Source of the DNA: an uncultured Poribacteria bacterium
GTDB taxonomy: Bacteria; Poribacteria; WGA-4E; WGA-3G
Direction: 5' to 3'
Length of the DNA stretch: 64,000 nt
Assembly (NCBI GenBank): GCA_951828385.1
Contig: OX639973.1
Span: 5,447,200-5,511,199 of the forward strand
Shown: positions 17,513 to 26,089 of the stretch, one piece after another
Layout: each line of letters opens with the position of its first letter
Position numbering within the stretch: the first letter of the stretch is position 1
Program-made: the position numbers and the translations under genes
Notes under the pieces: model-generated
Database searches by the model: none
The model's input: the letters and a program-made list of their open reading frames with translations, nothing else
Told to the model about the DNA's origin: nothing

Positions 17513-18694
17513 TCAAACGTGATGCTCAGTGAACAACAATTTGAAATAGGTATCTAATCCGGACGTTGTCTGTTGTTCATCTATCAGTTTGATCTGAAAA
17601 TGCTTTTTCAGGAAAGCGTGATGTCTAACAGTATCGCTGATGAAAACCGATTTGTATTGTTTGAACAGGTTATCATCTATAAGCACATCACAATTCCCAA
17701 AATAGAAAGGGAGTCTATGCAGGTTTCTTTTGAACACATCTACATAGGCATAATAATCAAGTTTTCGTTTGTCAATTACGATTGTATTCGTGCTGTAACT
17801 TTCAACAAAAGTGCGGTTTCTTTTTAATGCGTTGATGTCTCGCATGGTCCAAAAAAACAGAGAATCATTATATGTAGGTTGTTTCTTTTTGGGATATTTA
17901 TCAACGTAACCCGTAATATAATCAAAATCGCTGAAACAAAAATCTCCTATAGACATTACGCCCTGCTGGTTCTTTATCGGTGCTGCGCGCTTTTTGTTAT
18001 CTTTACCGGCTATACGAAAACGGAAAGAACGGATAAAACTGTATTTCATTCCTTGCGTATCTCTCTCGTAAAGCGCGAGGACAATTGGGAAAGGCGTGTG
18101 TTTCTCGGATTCTGGAAACTTCCAGCTGCTGATGAGTAGACTGTCTATCAATCTGTAATTTGCAGTGAACTCCTTTAAGAGTCTAAAATTGGTCGGCTTA
18201 ATCAAATAGGATAACGGATGCAACACACAAATCAGGTCTGCTTCGAGTTTATTGTAGGAACGGAGAAACGATATGCCTAAGTCCCGGCTTGCAATATCTT
18301 GGTCAATGTCAAAATCAATGTCTTTGATGCTGTGACGAATAAGGGATGTTCTATCATTATAGGGTGGATTTCCAACGACTATCAAATGGGACTGCTTGGG
18401 AATACCGAATTTTGTCCTTGATACATCGCACAAAGCGTTCGTTTGAAAAAAACGGACTTCGTCATTGTTCTTTTTAGCGACATCAATTGCAGTTTCGTCT
18501 ATATCACAGCCGATTGTGATAGCCTGCCCACAACTCCTCAGAAAATCCCCGTATCCGCACGCGCTATCAATGATAGTGGTCTGTGAACGAACATAAGGCG
18601 CGATCATCTGCCACGCTATATTTACAATTTCAGGCGGCGTGTAGTAACTCCCCAAATTCACTCTACTCTCATACCCTAAATGTGCTTGACTCAT
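17513..18694 (-). CDS. N6-adenine DNA methyltransferase (orphan)
   Basis: 393 residues. SAM-binding motif I is in IIDSACGYGDFLRSCG and the catalytic motif IV is GNPPYND, the NPPY of N6-adenine methylases. The N-terminal LGSYYTPPEIVNIAW is the usual entry block of type I/II gamma-class enzymes. The C-terminal half should be target recognition. No restriction endonuclease lies next to it, so it may be an orphan epigenetic methylase or the modification half of a system whose nuclease is the unnamed C-terminal part. Small membrane-peptide genes lie just upstream on the same strand. Confidence 0.8.
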   Translation of the reverse strand: MSQAHLGYESRVNLGSYYTPPEIVNIAWQMIAPYVRSQTTIIDSACGYGDFLRSCGQAITIGCDIDETAIDVAKKNNDEVRFFQTNALCDVSRTKFGIPKQSHLIVVGNPPYNDRTSLIRHSIKDIDFDIDQDIASRDLGISFLRSYNKLEADLICVLHPLSYLIKPTNFRLLKEFTANYRLIDSLLISSWKFPESEKHTPFPIVLALYERDTQGMKYSFIRSFRFRIAGKDNKKRAAPIKNQQGVMSIGDFCFSDFDYITGYVDKYPKKKQPTYNDSLFFWTMRDINALKRNRTFVESYSTNTIVIDKRKLDYYAYVDVFKRNLHRLPFYFGNCDVLIDDNLFKQYKSVFISDTVRHHAFLKKHFQIKLIDEQQTTSGLDTYFKLLFTEHHV

Positions 18695-18714
18695 CTTTCA
18701 TGCAATCACACAAT

Positions 18715-18813
18715 TCATTCATTAGTGCTTTTTGTAGCTCTTCGTACGATTCTTCCAAGCGTAAAGAGGAACGCTATAAACACACCTGCGATAACCCATT
18801 CCATCCAATCCAT
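18715..18813 (-). CDS. 32-residue single-pass membrane peptide
   Basis: ATG 18813 gives MDWMEWVIAGVFIAFLFTLG followed by a basic tail RIVRRATKSTNE. One hydrophobic helix with positive residues on its C-terminal side predicts a membrane peptide. The ATG overlaps the upstream stop as TGATG, so it is likely translationally coupled to the preceding small membrane protein. It ends 20 nt before the methyltransferase start. Confidence 0.5.
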   Translation of the reverse strand: MDWMEWVIAGVFIAFLFTLGRIVRRATKSTNE

Positions 18814-19039
18814 CACAATTCCTCCAATTCATTCATTTTTCGACGTGCTATACTATCAAGTCGATCAATTACAAACAGAATCACAATTGCCCCGAGCACT
18901 CCAACTATAAAAAAAACTTGCTGACTTTTCCATAAGTCTGAATTAGCCAGGCAATCAAGGAAATGTTCGTGGCAATCAAAATAGCAAATATTACCTTCAA
19001 CCATCCAATTTCTTCCTTGACCTTATCAATATACGCCAT
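18813..19039 (-). pseudogene. Small two-helix membrane protein split by a frameshift at a T8 run
   Basis: From ATG 19039 the frame reads MAYIDKVKEEIGWLKVIFAI plus a first membrane helix, and stops after about 45 codons at GTTTTTTTTATAG (T8 on this strand, A8 at 18909-18916). The neighbouring frame continues without gap as FFIVGVLGAIVILFVID and RKMNELEEL to TGA 18813. Joining them gives about 75 residues with two membrane helices and a charged tail, a plausible small membrane protein family. The break could be a true mutation, programmed slippage or an indel error. Confidence 0.6.
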
Positions 19040-19066
19040 CACACTTATCCTTATTGCGAATCACGG

Positions 19067-19783
19067 TTATAAGTTTCGATCAATCCATGCCACGACTTTT
19101 TCGACCATAACGGCGGTACCGTCGCCAGAAAAAACGTGATCTACGCCGGGGAGCTCAAGGAGTTCTGTCGGTTCGTTTGCGAACTGAAGGATGTCGTGGC
19201 TATCTTCAGGTGGAACAATATCGTCTTCTGTACCATGCACTAGTAACCACGGCACGGCAAATTTACTGGCGTGTTTTGCGACACTGCCAATCGTTGCCAT
19301 ATCATCTATATACGCCTGTGAAAGTGGGCAATCGGGTTCGTCCCACATGAAGCCTTCGTCGGGTGTAGCATCGCTAAATTCACGTTCCGCAAACGCTTTT
19401 GTATGCACCATCCCCGCAAGCGAGACAAGTGCTTCGATGCGTTCATCCGTGGCGGCACGCAGCACACCGACTGCACCGCCCATACTATGCCCGACATAGC
19501 AGACTTTATAATCGCTGAGTACATCAATGATGCTACCGAGGTCGGCGACCTCTTTGGTGATGGTGGAATCCGTGAACGCGCCTTCCGAATCGCCATTGCC
19601 GGAGAAAGAAAAACGCAGGGCGGAGATGCCAGCGGCGGCAAGTCCTTCTGCCAAGGCAATGAGGGCAGGTCTATCTTTGTTACCAGTGACCCCGTGACCG
19701 ATCACCACAATTCTGTCGCCTTTGCCTTCGTGAAAGGTATAATCAAGGCGTTCACCGTGTTCGTTTCTAATTTCGTTAAACAT
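19067..19783 (-). CDS. Alpha/beta hydrolase
   Basis: 238 residues. Oxyanion block IVVIGHGVTGNKDRP near residue 27; nucleophile elbow CYVGHSMGGAVG with Ser near 98; acid in LLVHGTEDDIVP; His in GVDHVFSG near the C-terminus. The complete triad and length fit a cytoplasmic serine esterase/dienelactone-hydrolase-like enzyme. Substrate is unknown. Confidence 0.85.
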   Translation of the reverse strand: MFNEIRNEHGERLDYTFHEGKGDRIVVIGHGVTGNKDRPALIALAEGLAAAGISALRFSFSGNGDSEGAFTDSTITKEVADLGSIIDVLSDYKVCYVGHSMGGAVGVLRAATDERIEALVSLAGMVHTKAFAEREFSDATPDEGFMWDEPDCPLSQAYIDDMATIGSVAKHASKFAVPWLLVHGTEDDIVPPEDSHDILQFANEPTELLELPGVDHVFSGDGTAVMVEKVVAWIDRNL

Positions 19784-19821
19784 AAGTTTTTAGTTTCCAA
19801 AAGTAATGCTTTATTTAGAAG

Positions 19822-20091
19822 TCAAAATTGACGAAGTAATCTGTCATATTCGGCATGAGGGCCGATCCAGAACCAATGGATGGCATTACCTTCTCGTAAA
19901 CCTAAAGCACGCCACTCAATCCCGATTCGGACTGCGTAAATCGGTTCTCTGGTATGTACTCGTTTGAATCGCAAACTTGGATGGTTAGGGTTTTGTTGCC
20001 AGAGACGGTAGTTTTTGCGTGTTTTTTCCTTGACATTTTGCGGCAACTGCCGAAAACAAGCAAGAAAATCTCTTGTTAAATATGAGTTCAC
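19822..20091 (-). CDS. RelE/ParE-family toxin
   Basis: 89 residues from a GTG start overlapping the antitoxin stop by 4 nt (GTGA). The fold signature is clear: an N-terminal helix ACFRQLPQNVKEKTRKNY, then SLRFKRV, the beta strands IYAVRIGIEWRALGLR and a C-terminal IHWFWIGPHAEYDRLL. Such proteins are ribosome-dependent mRNA interferases or gyrase poisons. Partner is the gene at 20088-20306. Confidence 0.8.
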   Translation of the reverse strand: MNSYLTRDFLACFRQLPQNVKEKTRKNYRLWQQNPNHPSLRFKRVHTREPIYAVRIGIEWRALGLREGNAIHWFWIGPHAEYDRLLRQF

Positions 20092-20306
20092 AACTCATCA
20101 ATGTCCATCTTTTGACTATGCCCTGCTTTAATATCAGCACGGACTTTGTGTGCAAGTTGGGCGAGTTTATCTTGTGATTCGGCAAAAGCCTTATTCCATC
20201 TCTGTTCATCTTCCAGCTCTTCAAGAATTACAGCAGCAATGGCATCCTGTTCCTCAGGGGACAGTTTATAAATTTCGCTGAGAGCTTTTTCAAGAAACGG
20301 TGTCAT
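20088..20306 (-). CDS. Antitoxin of the RelE/ParE-type pair
   Basis: 72 residues: MTPFLEKALSEIYKLSPEEQ then a helical acidic stretch (AAVILEELEDEQRWNKAF) and an acidic end. The 4-nt overlap with the toxin gene and its size fit a type II antitoxin. I preferred ATG 20306 over TTG 20327, because the TTG lies inside the inverted repeat 20317-20356. DNA-binding domain type is unclear. Confidence 0.7.
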   Translation of the reverse strand: MTPFLEKALSEIYKLSPEEQDAIAAVILEELEDEQRWNKAFAESQDKLAQLAHKVRADIKAGHSQKMDIDEL

Positions 20307-20316
20307 CAATGTTTTG

Positions 20317-20356
20317 GGCGTTTCCAACTTTGATTAAAGTCAAAATTGGAAACGCC
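20317..20356. terminator. Inverted repeat, probable terminator or operator
   Basis: GGCGTTTCCAA on the left pairs with TTGGAAACGCC on the right, with partial pairing of CTTTGA/TCAAA inside. It lies between the xanthine-dehydrogenase-type operon end and the TA pair. It could terminate the former or be the autoregulatory operator of the latter. No long T-tract follows on the minus strand. Confidence 0.5.
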
Positions 20357-20467
20357 TTCTCCTCTTTTTCACAAACTTGTTGATAGGTGGGCGTACTTCT
20401 ACTGTGCACCTACCTATGTTCGCATGTGTGCGGCACGCATGCCTCACAAATATCGTTGTCTGACGAA

Positions 20468-22771
20468 CTACGCACCGTGTCCGTTGCTCTTCAAAGCATC
20501 AACAACCTTTTCAGGTTTGATCGGCAATTCGGTGACCCGTATACCGATGGCATCTTTGACAGCGTTTGCCATGGTTGCCAATGTTGGCGTGATGGGGGGT
20601 TCGCCGACACCTTTGGCACCATAGGGACCGTTCGGAGCGGGTACTTCAACGATGACAGACTCTACCGTTGGAAGGTCTGCGGAGGTTGGGACGCGGTAAT
20701 CCACGAAACCGGGATTGATGTTCCCTTCTTCGCCGTACTGCATCTCTTCCATCATTGCCCATGCGTAGCCTTGCACTGTTCCGCCTTCAATCTGACCCTC
20801 AACCGCCATCGGGTTGATAGCGAAGCCGACATCTTGCGAAGCGACGAGTTTAAGGACTCTGGTTCTACCGGTACCGGGATCAACTTCAACTTTAGCAATC
20901 TGTGCTGCGAGTGCCGGTGTGCTGGCTTGCCGTGCAAAGGAACCTTTTCCGACAATCGGACCACCGGTGGTAGAGAGACTATACGCAGCGAGTTCGCCTA
21001 ATGAGATAGACTTCGGTTGTTCCGCGCTGACGATATGGACGGCACCATCTCTGAGCTCGAGATCGTCCACATTCGTATTCAGCCGTTCTGAGGCAAGCTC
21101 CAAAATCCGTTGGTGTGCGTCTTCCGCCGCCAATTTTGCGGTGTTGCCCATTGTGAACGTCACAACACTTCCACCTGAACCTGTGGAATAGGGAGCGGAG
21201 TCCGTATCGCCGCGCCGAATTGTAACGCTTTCATAAGGCACCGTCAAAATTTCAGCAATAATCTGTGAAATTGCCGTATCCGTTCCAGTGATGTCCATAG
21301 AGCCGTGAAAGATACGGGCACTCCCGTCTTCGTGAACGGAAACATAGACTCCACCGGGACCACAACCGTTTGTCCAATCGCCAACAGCGACACCCCACCC
21401 TTGGTTTTCATCGGCTTCCCGATCCCACCATCCAGCAGCATCAGCGACAGCCTCCAAGGTCTCTTTATAACCGACTTTAGGTTCAGAGCCACCTGCTGGG
21501 ACCGCGTCGCCTTCTTCGCGCATGTTCATGAGACGGAATTTAACCGGATCCATACCGATACGCTCCGCTATCTCATCAAGTTGAGATTCACCCGCGAAAA
21601 TGGCTTGTGGTGCCCCCGGTGCCCTGTAAGCAGCTGTGCCGGATTTGTTCGTATGAACACCGTAAGCGTCTACCTTGAGATTCGGAATCTTATAGACACC
21701 ACGGACCCGAATTGTGCTTCCAATCGACGCGCCGGAGACGGAGCCAGAATCCCAGAAAGCGAGTGCCTCGCGTGCGAGGATACGCCCATCGTTCGTCGCA
21801 CCGGTTTTGAGTTTGATAACGCATCCGGGGGCCGGTCTACCGTCAGTGAATTCCTCTTCGCGCGTCATTTGAACGCGTACCGGACGACCCGTTTTCTGCG
21901 AGAGTAGCACGGCGGGAACGTGCGTGATGATAACGCCAAAACGTCCGCCAAATCCACCACCCATCGTCGTTCCGATAACATTGATTTGCGTCAACGGGAT
22001 GCCGAGCGTTCCAGCGATACCCGAACGGATCGCGAACGGACCCTGCGTGGATGCCCAGACAGTAATCTTGCCGGATGAGTCAGCACTGGCAACAGAGACG
22101 TGCGGTTCCATGTAAGTCTGGTGAACGCGCGGAATCACGTAGGTATCCTCAACGACGACATCAGATTCTGCGAATCCTTTTTCAACATCGCCAGCTTCGG
22201 TATGGCTTTCAGCAGAGATATTGTAGTAAACTTCGTCTGGGTATGCCTCTAATTCTGCCTCAAGTTTGCTCATTTCGTCGCTATGGTCGTTCTCTTTATC
22301 ACGAGACAGTTTTCGGATTTGTCCACTGATCTCTCGCCGATTGGGTCCATCTTTTGTGTCATCACCATGCAAGCGTGGTGCTGAAGGTTTGATGGCTTCT
22401 ATAACGTCCTGCACAACCGGTAGTACTTCATAATCAATTTTAATGCGTTCAGCGGCTTCTTCAGCGATATCCGGGTCGGTTGCGGCGACAGCAGCGAGCG
22501 GTTCACCTAAGTAAAGCACTTTATCGGTTGCGAAGACTCTACGACCACTGGGGACATCATCTTGGGTGATAATTGCCCTGACTCCGGGCAGTTTTTCGGC
22601 TTCGCTGGTGTCAATGCTGCGTATATTGGCATGCGCATGTTTACTACGGACAATCTTGCCGTAGAGCATACCGGGCGGATGGACATCTGCGCCATATTGG
22701 GCAGCCCCCGTCACTTTCTCAACAGCATCAACGCGTGCCACTGTTTGACCGACAACAGTATATTCTGACAT
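20468..22771 (-). CDS. Xanthine-dehydrogenase-family molybdopterin-binding large subunit
   Basis: 767 residues, normal for the CoxL/XdhA-type catalytic subunit. It begins with the conserved a/b hammerhead GQTVARVDAVEKVTGAAQY, has the Moco-binding GTTMGGGFGGRFG, and the active-site region ending GAKGVGEPPITPTLATMANA with the Glu general base in GVGEPP. An unusual insertion of charged residues lies around 160-185 (SRDKENDHSDEMSKLEAELE). AAAGGAG precedes the ATG. Together with the FAD and [2Fe-2S] subunits upstream it makes a complete hydroxylase; substrate (purine, aldehyde, aromatic or CO) is not determined by the motifs I can see. Confidence 0.9.
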   Translation of the reverse strand: MSEYTVVGQTVARVDAVEKVTGAAQYGADVHPPGMLYGKIVRSKHAHANIRSIDTSEAEKLPGVRAIITQDDVPSGRRVFATDKVLYLGEPLAAVAATDPDIAEEAAERIKIDYEVLPVVQDVIEAIKPSAPRLHGDDTKDGPNRREISGQIRKLSRDKENDHSDEMSKLEAELEAYPDEVYYNISAESHTEAGDVEKGFAESDVVVEDTYVIPRVHQTYMEPHVSVASADSSGKITVWASTQGPFAIRSGIAGTLGIPLTQINVIGTTMGGGFGGRFGVIITHVPAVLLSQKTGRPVRVQMTREEEFTDGRPAPGCVIKLKTGATNDGRILAREALAFWDSGSVSGASIGSTIRVRGVYKIPNLKVDAYGVHTNKSGTAAYRAPGAPQAIFAGESQLDEIAERIGMDPVKFRLMNMREEGDAVPAGGSEPKVGYKETLEAVADAAGWWDREADENQGWGVAVGDWTNGCGPGGVYVSVHEDGSARIFHGSMDITGTDTAISQIIAEILTVPYESVTIRRGDTDSAPYSTGSGGSVVTFTMGNTAKLAAEDAHQRILELASERLNTNVDDLELRDGAVHIVSAEQPKSISLGELAAYSLSTTGGPIVGKGSFARQASTPALAAQIAKVEVDPGTGRTRVLKLVASQDVGFAINPMAVEGQIEGGTVQGYAWAMMEEMQYGEEGNINPGFVDYRVPTSADLPTVESVIVEVPAPNGPYGAKGVGEPPITPTLATMANAVKDAIGIRVTELPIKPEKVVDALKSNGHGA

Positions 22772-22853
22772 CTAATACTCCTTTTTTCCTGGCTGTCGGC
22801 TGTCGGAAACCACCAGCCATCAGCAAAGAGGTTTCTGGTGAAAGTGCTTTCTC

Positions 22854-22881
22854 TTGCTGAGTGCTGAGTGCTGACTGCTGA
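22854..22881. repeat. Heptad tandem repeat in the operon spacer
   Basis: Four heptads of the form (t/g/c)TGCTGA run in tandem within the 123-nt spacer between the large-subunit and zinc-ribbon genes. Upstream bases contain GGCTGTCGGCTGTCGG. It is low-complexity filler of the kind seen in several other spacers of this window. Confidence 0.6.
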
Positions 22882-22894
22882 CCGCCGATAACGA

Positions 22895-23125
22895 TTATGC
22901 GCTTGCGACGAGATTGTGGAGTTTACCGCGTTCGATAGCCGTGTTACATCTTTTACAGACTTTTACGGTATCCTCGCCAACTTCTCGTTCGTAGAGCACT
23001 TTCACACCCGTGCGTTCACAAACCGGACACGTTCCACGACCATTATTATATTCACCTTGGTGGACGACTCCGTTTGGATCGACATAGAGGTGTCTTATGC
23101 CTGTTCCACGATGCGTCTTTGCCAT
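22895..23125 (-). CDS. Small zinc-ribbon protein within the molybdoenzyme operon
   Basis: 76 residues: MAKTHRGTGIRHLYVDPNGV, then CPVC and CKRC pairs 20-odd residues apart (GRGTCPVCERTG...KVCKRCN). Two CxxC knuckles predict one structural zinc. AAGGAG upstream supports the ATG. It lies between the [2Fe-2S] and Mo subunits of the operon, a place where maturation factors can occur, but I know of no specific function. Confidence 0.65.
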   Translation of the reverse strand: MAKTHRGTGIRHLYVDPNGVVHQGEYNNGRGTCPVCERTGVKVLYEREVGEDTVKVCKRCNTAIERGKLHNLVASA

Positions 23126-23218
23126 GTTTTCTCCTTTTTAAAAGGCATCAGTTAAGAGGACTTGGATAAGTCAAAACCTTCTTCAACTGACGACTGAAAA
23201 TTATTTCTCTGGTGTTCT

Positions 23219-23698
23219 TTAGGCGGTTGTGCGGATTTCTTCCGCCGCTTCCAGAACTGCTTCAAGTATCTTTGTGTATCCAGTGCAACGACAGATATTT
23301 CCGCCGAGCGCGTGTCTGAATTCTTCTTCGGTTCTGTCCGGATTTTCGTCTATGAGTGCCTTTGATGCCATAATAAAACCGGGGGTACAGAAACCACACT
23401 GATAGCCGCCTGTGTTAATAAACGCTTGCTGGACCGGATGGAGTTCGCCATCACTGGCTAAACCTTCGATAGTAGTTATCTCTTTTCCAGAGGCTGTAAC
23501 AGCGAGCACCATACAGGATGTAACAGCTTTGCCATCAACAATGACGGTACATGCACCACAGTCCCCTGTGCTGCATCCCTCTTTCGTTCCAGTCAAACCG
23601 ATCGTGTCGCGAAGTACAGCCAGCAAGGTTTTGCGGGGTTCAATGAGTAGATCGTGTTCATCACCGTTGATCGTTAGACTGACCGGGAGTTTTGCCAT
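23219..23698 (-). CDS. Xanthine-dehydrogenase-family [2Fe-2S] small subunit
   Basis: 159 residues, normal length. The plant-type cluster ligands are in GCSTGDCGACTVIVDG plus a Cys in VTSC; the second helical cluster is YQCGFCTPGF and NICRCTGYTKIL. It carries electrons between the Mo site and the FAD subunit. AAGGAG is 7-8 nt upstream of ATG. Confidence 0.93.
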   Translation of the reverse strand: MAKLPVSLTINGDEHDLLIEPRKTLLAVLRDTIGLTGTKEGCSTGDCGACTVIVDGKAVTSCMVLAVTASGKEITTIEGLASDGELHPVQQAFINTGGYQCGFCTPGFIMASKALIDENPDRTEEEFRHALGGNICRCTGYTKILEAVLEAAEEIRTTA

Positions 23699-23769
23699 AT
23701 TTTTTCTCCTTGACTTATTGGACCATGCGAGGCATAAAAGTCATTCCTCGCGTTAGATATGAATGCTTT

Positions 23770-24624
23770 TTACGCGCTTGCTCTCTCCAAAGCGTGTTGG
23801 AGGGTTCTTCTTGTAAGGACATCGACCATCTCTCTACGATGTTCAGCAGAGCATCGCAAATCGGATATCGGGCTGCAGCCGGCTGCAGCCGCTTCACCTG
23901 CTTGTTCCAGAAGTTCTGGTGTCGGTGCGTTTCCGTTTAGAAGGTTTTCTGCTTCCGTTGCGCGAATCGGCGTAGGTGCGACAGCGGCGAGTCCAATTCG
24001 GGCATCTGTAATCGTCCCGTTGTCAAGATTGACAGCGGCGGCGACACCGATAAATGCCAGATCCATCACCTCACGGATTTTGTGCTTGATGTAGTGAGAA
24101 CCAGATGCCGGACTCGGTAGCCGAAAGCGTGTGATAATCTCGCCGGGTCTTAAAACCGTCTGTCCCGGTCCCGTGAAGAGTTCATCAATTGGCACCCTCC
24201 GTTCACCATTAGCACTTGCGATGTCAACCTGTGCATCGGCGACAAGCAATCCTGCGACCGTGTCGGCTGCTGGAGAAGCATGTGCGATATTCCCACCGAT
24301 AGTTGCGAGGTTTCGGATTTGGATAGAGCCAATTTCCGATGCCCCTTCCGCTAATGCGGTGTGGTGTTGCTGAATATCTCCAGACACCTCAACTTCCCGC
24401 ACTTTTGTCATTGCGCCGATGCTGATGCTATTATCGGCTTCAGTGGTGATACCCGTCAGCCCCGGAATTTTCTGTAAGCTAATCACGGACTCTGGCGTTT
24501 CGGTGAGTGCCTTCATCCCGATAACGAGGTCCGTGCCGCCTGCAAGAAGCTGCGCGTGTGCCTCTGCAAACAGGCGGGATGCTTCCGCGAGGGTGGTAGG
24601 TTCATAAAACTCAAAACTTTTCAA
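23770..24624 (-). CDS. Xanthine-dehydrogenase-family FAD-binding middle subunit
   Basis: 284 residues from a TTG start with GGAGG upstream. FAD-binding motifs are AQLLAGGTDLVIGMK near residue 30 and IRNLATIGGNIAHASPAAD near 105; the C-terminal CO-dehydrogenase flavoprotein domain follows. It is the first gene of the four-gene operon FAD / [2Fe-2S] / zinc ribbon / Mo subunit. Confidence 0.92.
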   Translation of the reverse strand: MKSFEFYEPTTLAEASRLFAEAHAQLLAGGTDLVIGMKALTETPESVISLQKIPGLTGITTEADNSISIGAMTKVREVEVSGDIQQHHTALAEGASEIGSIQIRNLATIGGNIAHASPAADTVAGLLVADAQVDIASANGERRVPIDELFTGPGQTVLRPGEIITRFRLPSPASGSHYIKHKIREVMDLAFIGVAAAVNLDNGTITDARIGLAAVAPTPIRATEAENLLNGNAPTPELLEQAGEAAAAGCSPISDLRCSAEHRREMVDVLTRRTLQHALERASA

Positions 24625-24758
24625 ATTTAATCCTCCGTATCATGTTCCTTCTAAGGTGATACCTTCTGCTTCATACCTATTTTCGCACACCCAACAACAC
24701 ATTAAAGGATACCCGATTAAAAGGGTATTTGTCAACTTTAAATCCGAAGTGTGTCGCT

Positions 24759-26003
24759 TTATGGAATCGGCCAACCCGGTGTCGGCTCGGTGCGGAGTGC
24801 CTCTATCTCATAAAGTTCTTCCACACTGATTTCGCGTCCGAGTTTCGCTGACAAGAGCGAACCGCTCATGATCTCTGTAACCTTCAAACCGACATCACCA
24901 TTGCTGACGGGTTGCGCATCGCTGTTACAAGCATTGAGGAAATCGCGGAACTTATCGGGGAAGGAACTCTTTGGCAGTGCCAACGGCGTTTCGACGAGAT
25001 CGCTTTGATAACGTCTACGGTTGCCCTGATCGTCGGTGTCCCATTTCCCTTTTTCAAGGAAAAGTTTATTACCACTGAACGAACCTTTGGAGCCGAAGAT
25101 GAAAATGCCTTGCGGTTGTTCTGCCATATTGCTTGCCCAACCGTGTTCATAGGTAAAGGACATGCCGTTTGTGAACCGGACAAAGATAGAGACGTGTTCC
25201 TCAACGTCGTTAATCTCTTCACCTGTGTATTCAGGAAGCATTCCACGGTAGGCGATACCACTGATGGTGGCAGGTTGTGGAGAACCGAGTAGATAGATGG
25301 AACGGTTAATATCGTAGACACCTGTGTCGTATACCGTGCCACCACCGCTATAGGCGGAATTAAGGAACCATCTCCCGAACCCGAACATATCTACATTGGG
25401 TCTGCCACGGACGCGGTAACTGGTAAGTCTACCGTAATAGACATCGCCGAGTTTGCCAGAGGTGACGTAGTCCCGGATAGCGTAACTCGTTGGGTCAAGG
25501 CATGTGCCACCGCTCTGATATGCGAGTTTAACGCCGGCTGCGTCGCAGGCATCCCGCATATTCTTTGCCTCTGTTGCTGTGCGAGCCATCGGTTTTTCGC
25601 AGAAGACGTGTTTTCCAGCTTGTGCAGCTGCAACGGCTGGACCTTCATGGACAAACGGCGGTGTCGCAAGACTGACGGCATCTAAATCGCATGCCTTCAG
25701 CATTTCATTGTAGTCACTGAAGATTTTGACACCGTTGTCGGCATATGCTGCCCAGAGCGCGGCATCGGCTTTCAGTTGTTCACGCGCCTCTGCGGTCTCT
25801 GCCTTCTCTGCGTCAGCAGTGGCGGATTTTGCACGTGCCGCCGCGCCAGAAAGTACTTCTGCGTGTCGCCGTTTTACGTTTGCCTCCACTACATCGCAAA
25901 CAGCAACGATTTCGGCGTGCTGCGGATGCGCGAGATACCCGTTGACGTGTGAACCGGATATCATGCCGCACCCAATAATTCCGATTTTAATTCGTTTCGA
26001 CAT
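24759..26003 (-). CDS. Gfo/Idh/MocA-family oxidoreductase
   Basis: 414 residues from ATG 26003 (AAGGAG 8 nt upstream). The Rossmann motif GIIGCGMISGSHVNGY is at the N-terminus. The family motif is HVFCEKPMARTATEA with catalytic Lys in EKP. A Lys/Ala/Glu-rich insertion (about 55-85) is unusual. The C-terminal domain has GGGTVYDTGVYDINRSIY with the family's GGxxxDxGxH-like block. NAD(P)-dependent sugar or inositol dehydrogenation is expected; substrate unknown. Confidence 0.88.
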   Translation of the reverse strand: MSKRIKIGIIGCGMISGSHVNGYLAHPQHAEIVAVCDVVEANVKRRHAEVLSGAAARAKSATADAEKAETAEAREQLKADAALWAAYADNGVKIFSDYNEMLKACDLDAVSLATPPFVHEGPAVAAAQAGKHVFCEKPMARTATEAKNMRDACDAAGVKLAYQSGGTCLDPTSYAIRDYVTSGKLGDVYYGRLTSYRVRGRPNVDMFGFGRWFLNSAYSGGGTVYDTGVYDINRSIYLLGSPQPATISGIAYRGMLPEYTGEEINDVEEHVSIFVRFTNGMSFTYEHGWASNMAEQPQGIFIFGSKGSFSGNKLFLEKGKWDTDDQGNRRRYQSDLVETPLALPKSSFPDKFRDFLNACNSDAQPVSNGDVGLKVTEIMSGSLLSAKLGREISVEELYEIEALRTEPTPGWPIP

Positions 26004-26089
26004 TATGATGCTCCTTGGTGGCTTTTTCATAAAGTAAAGTTTGTGAAAGAGATTCTTCGCTTAAGATTATCGCTATCAAGAAATTGTTC

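Noticed and set aside
21305-21907. 200-residue plus-strand frame antisense to the Mo subunit
   Set aside because: The opposite strand encodes a clear molybdopterin subunit; this is a shadow frame.
22854-22881. Possible CRISPR-like repeat
   Set aside because: The units are only 7 bases long and contiguous, without spacers.
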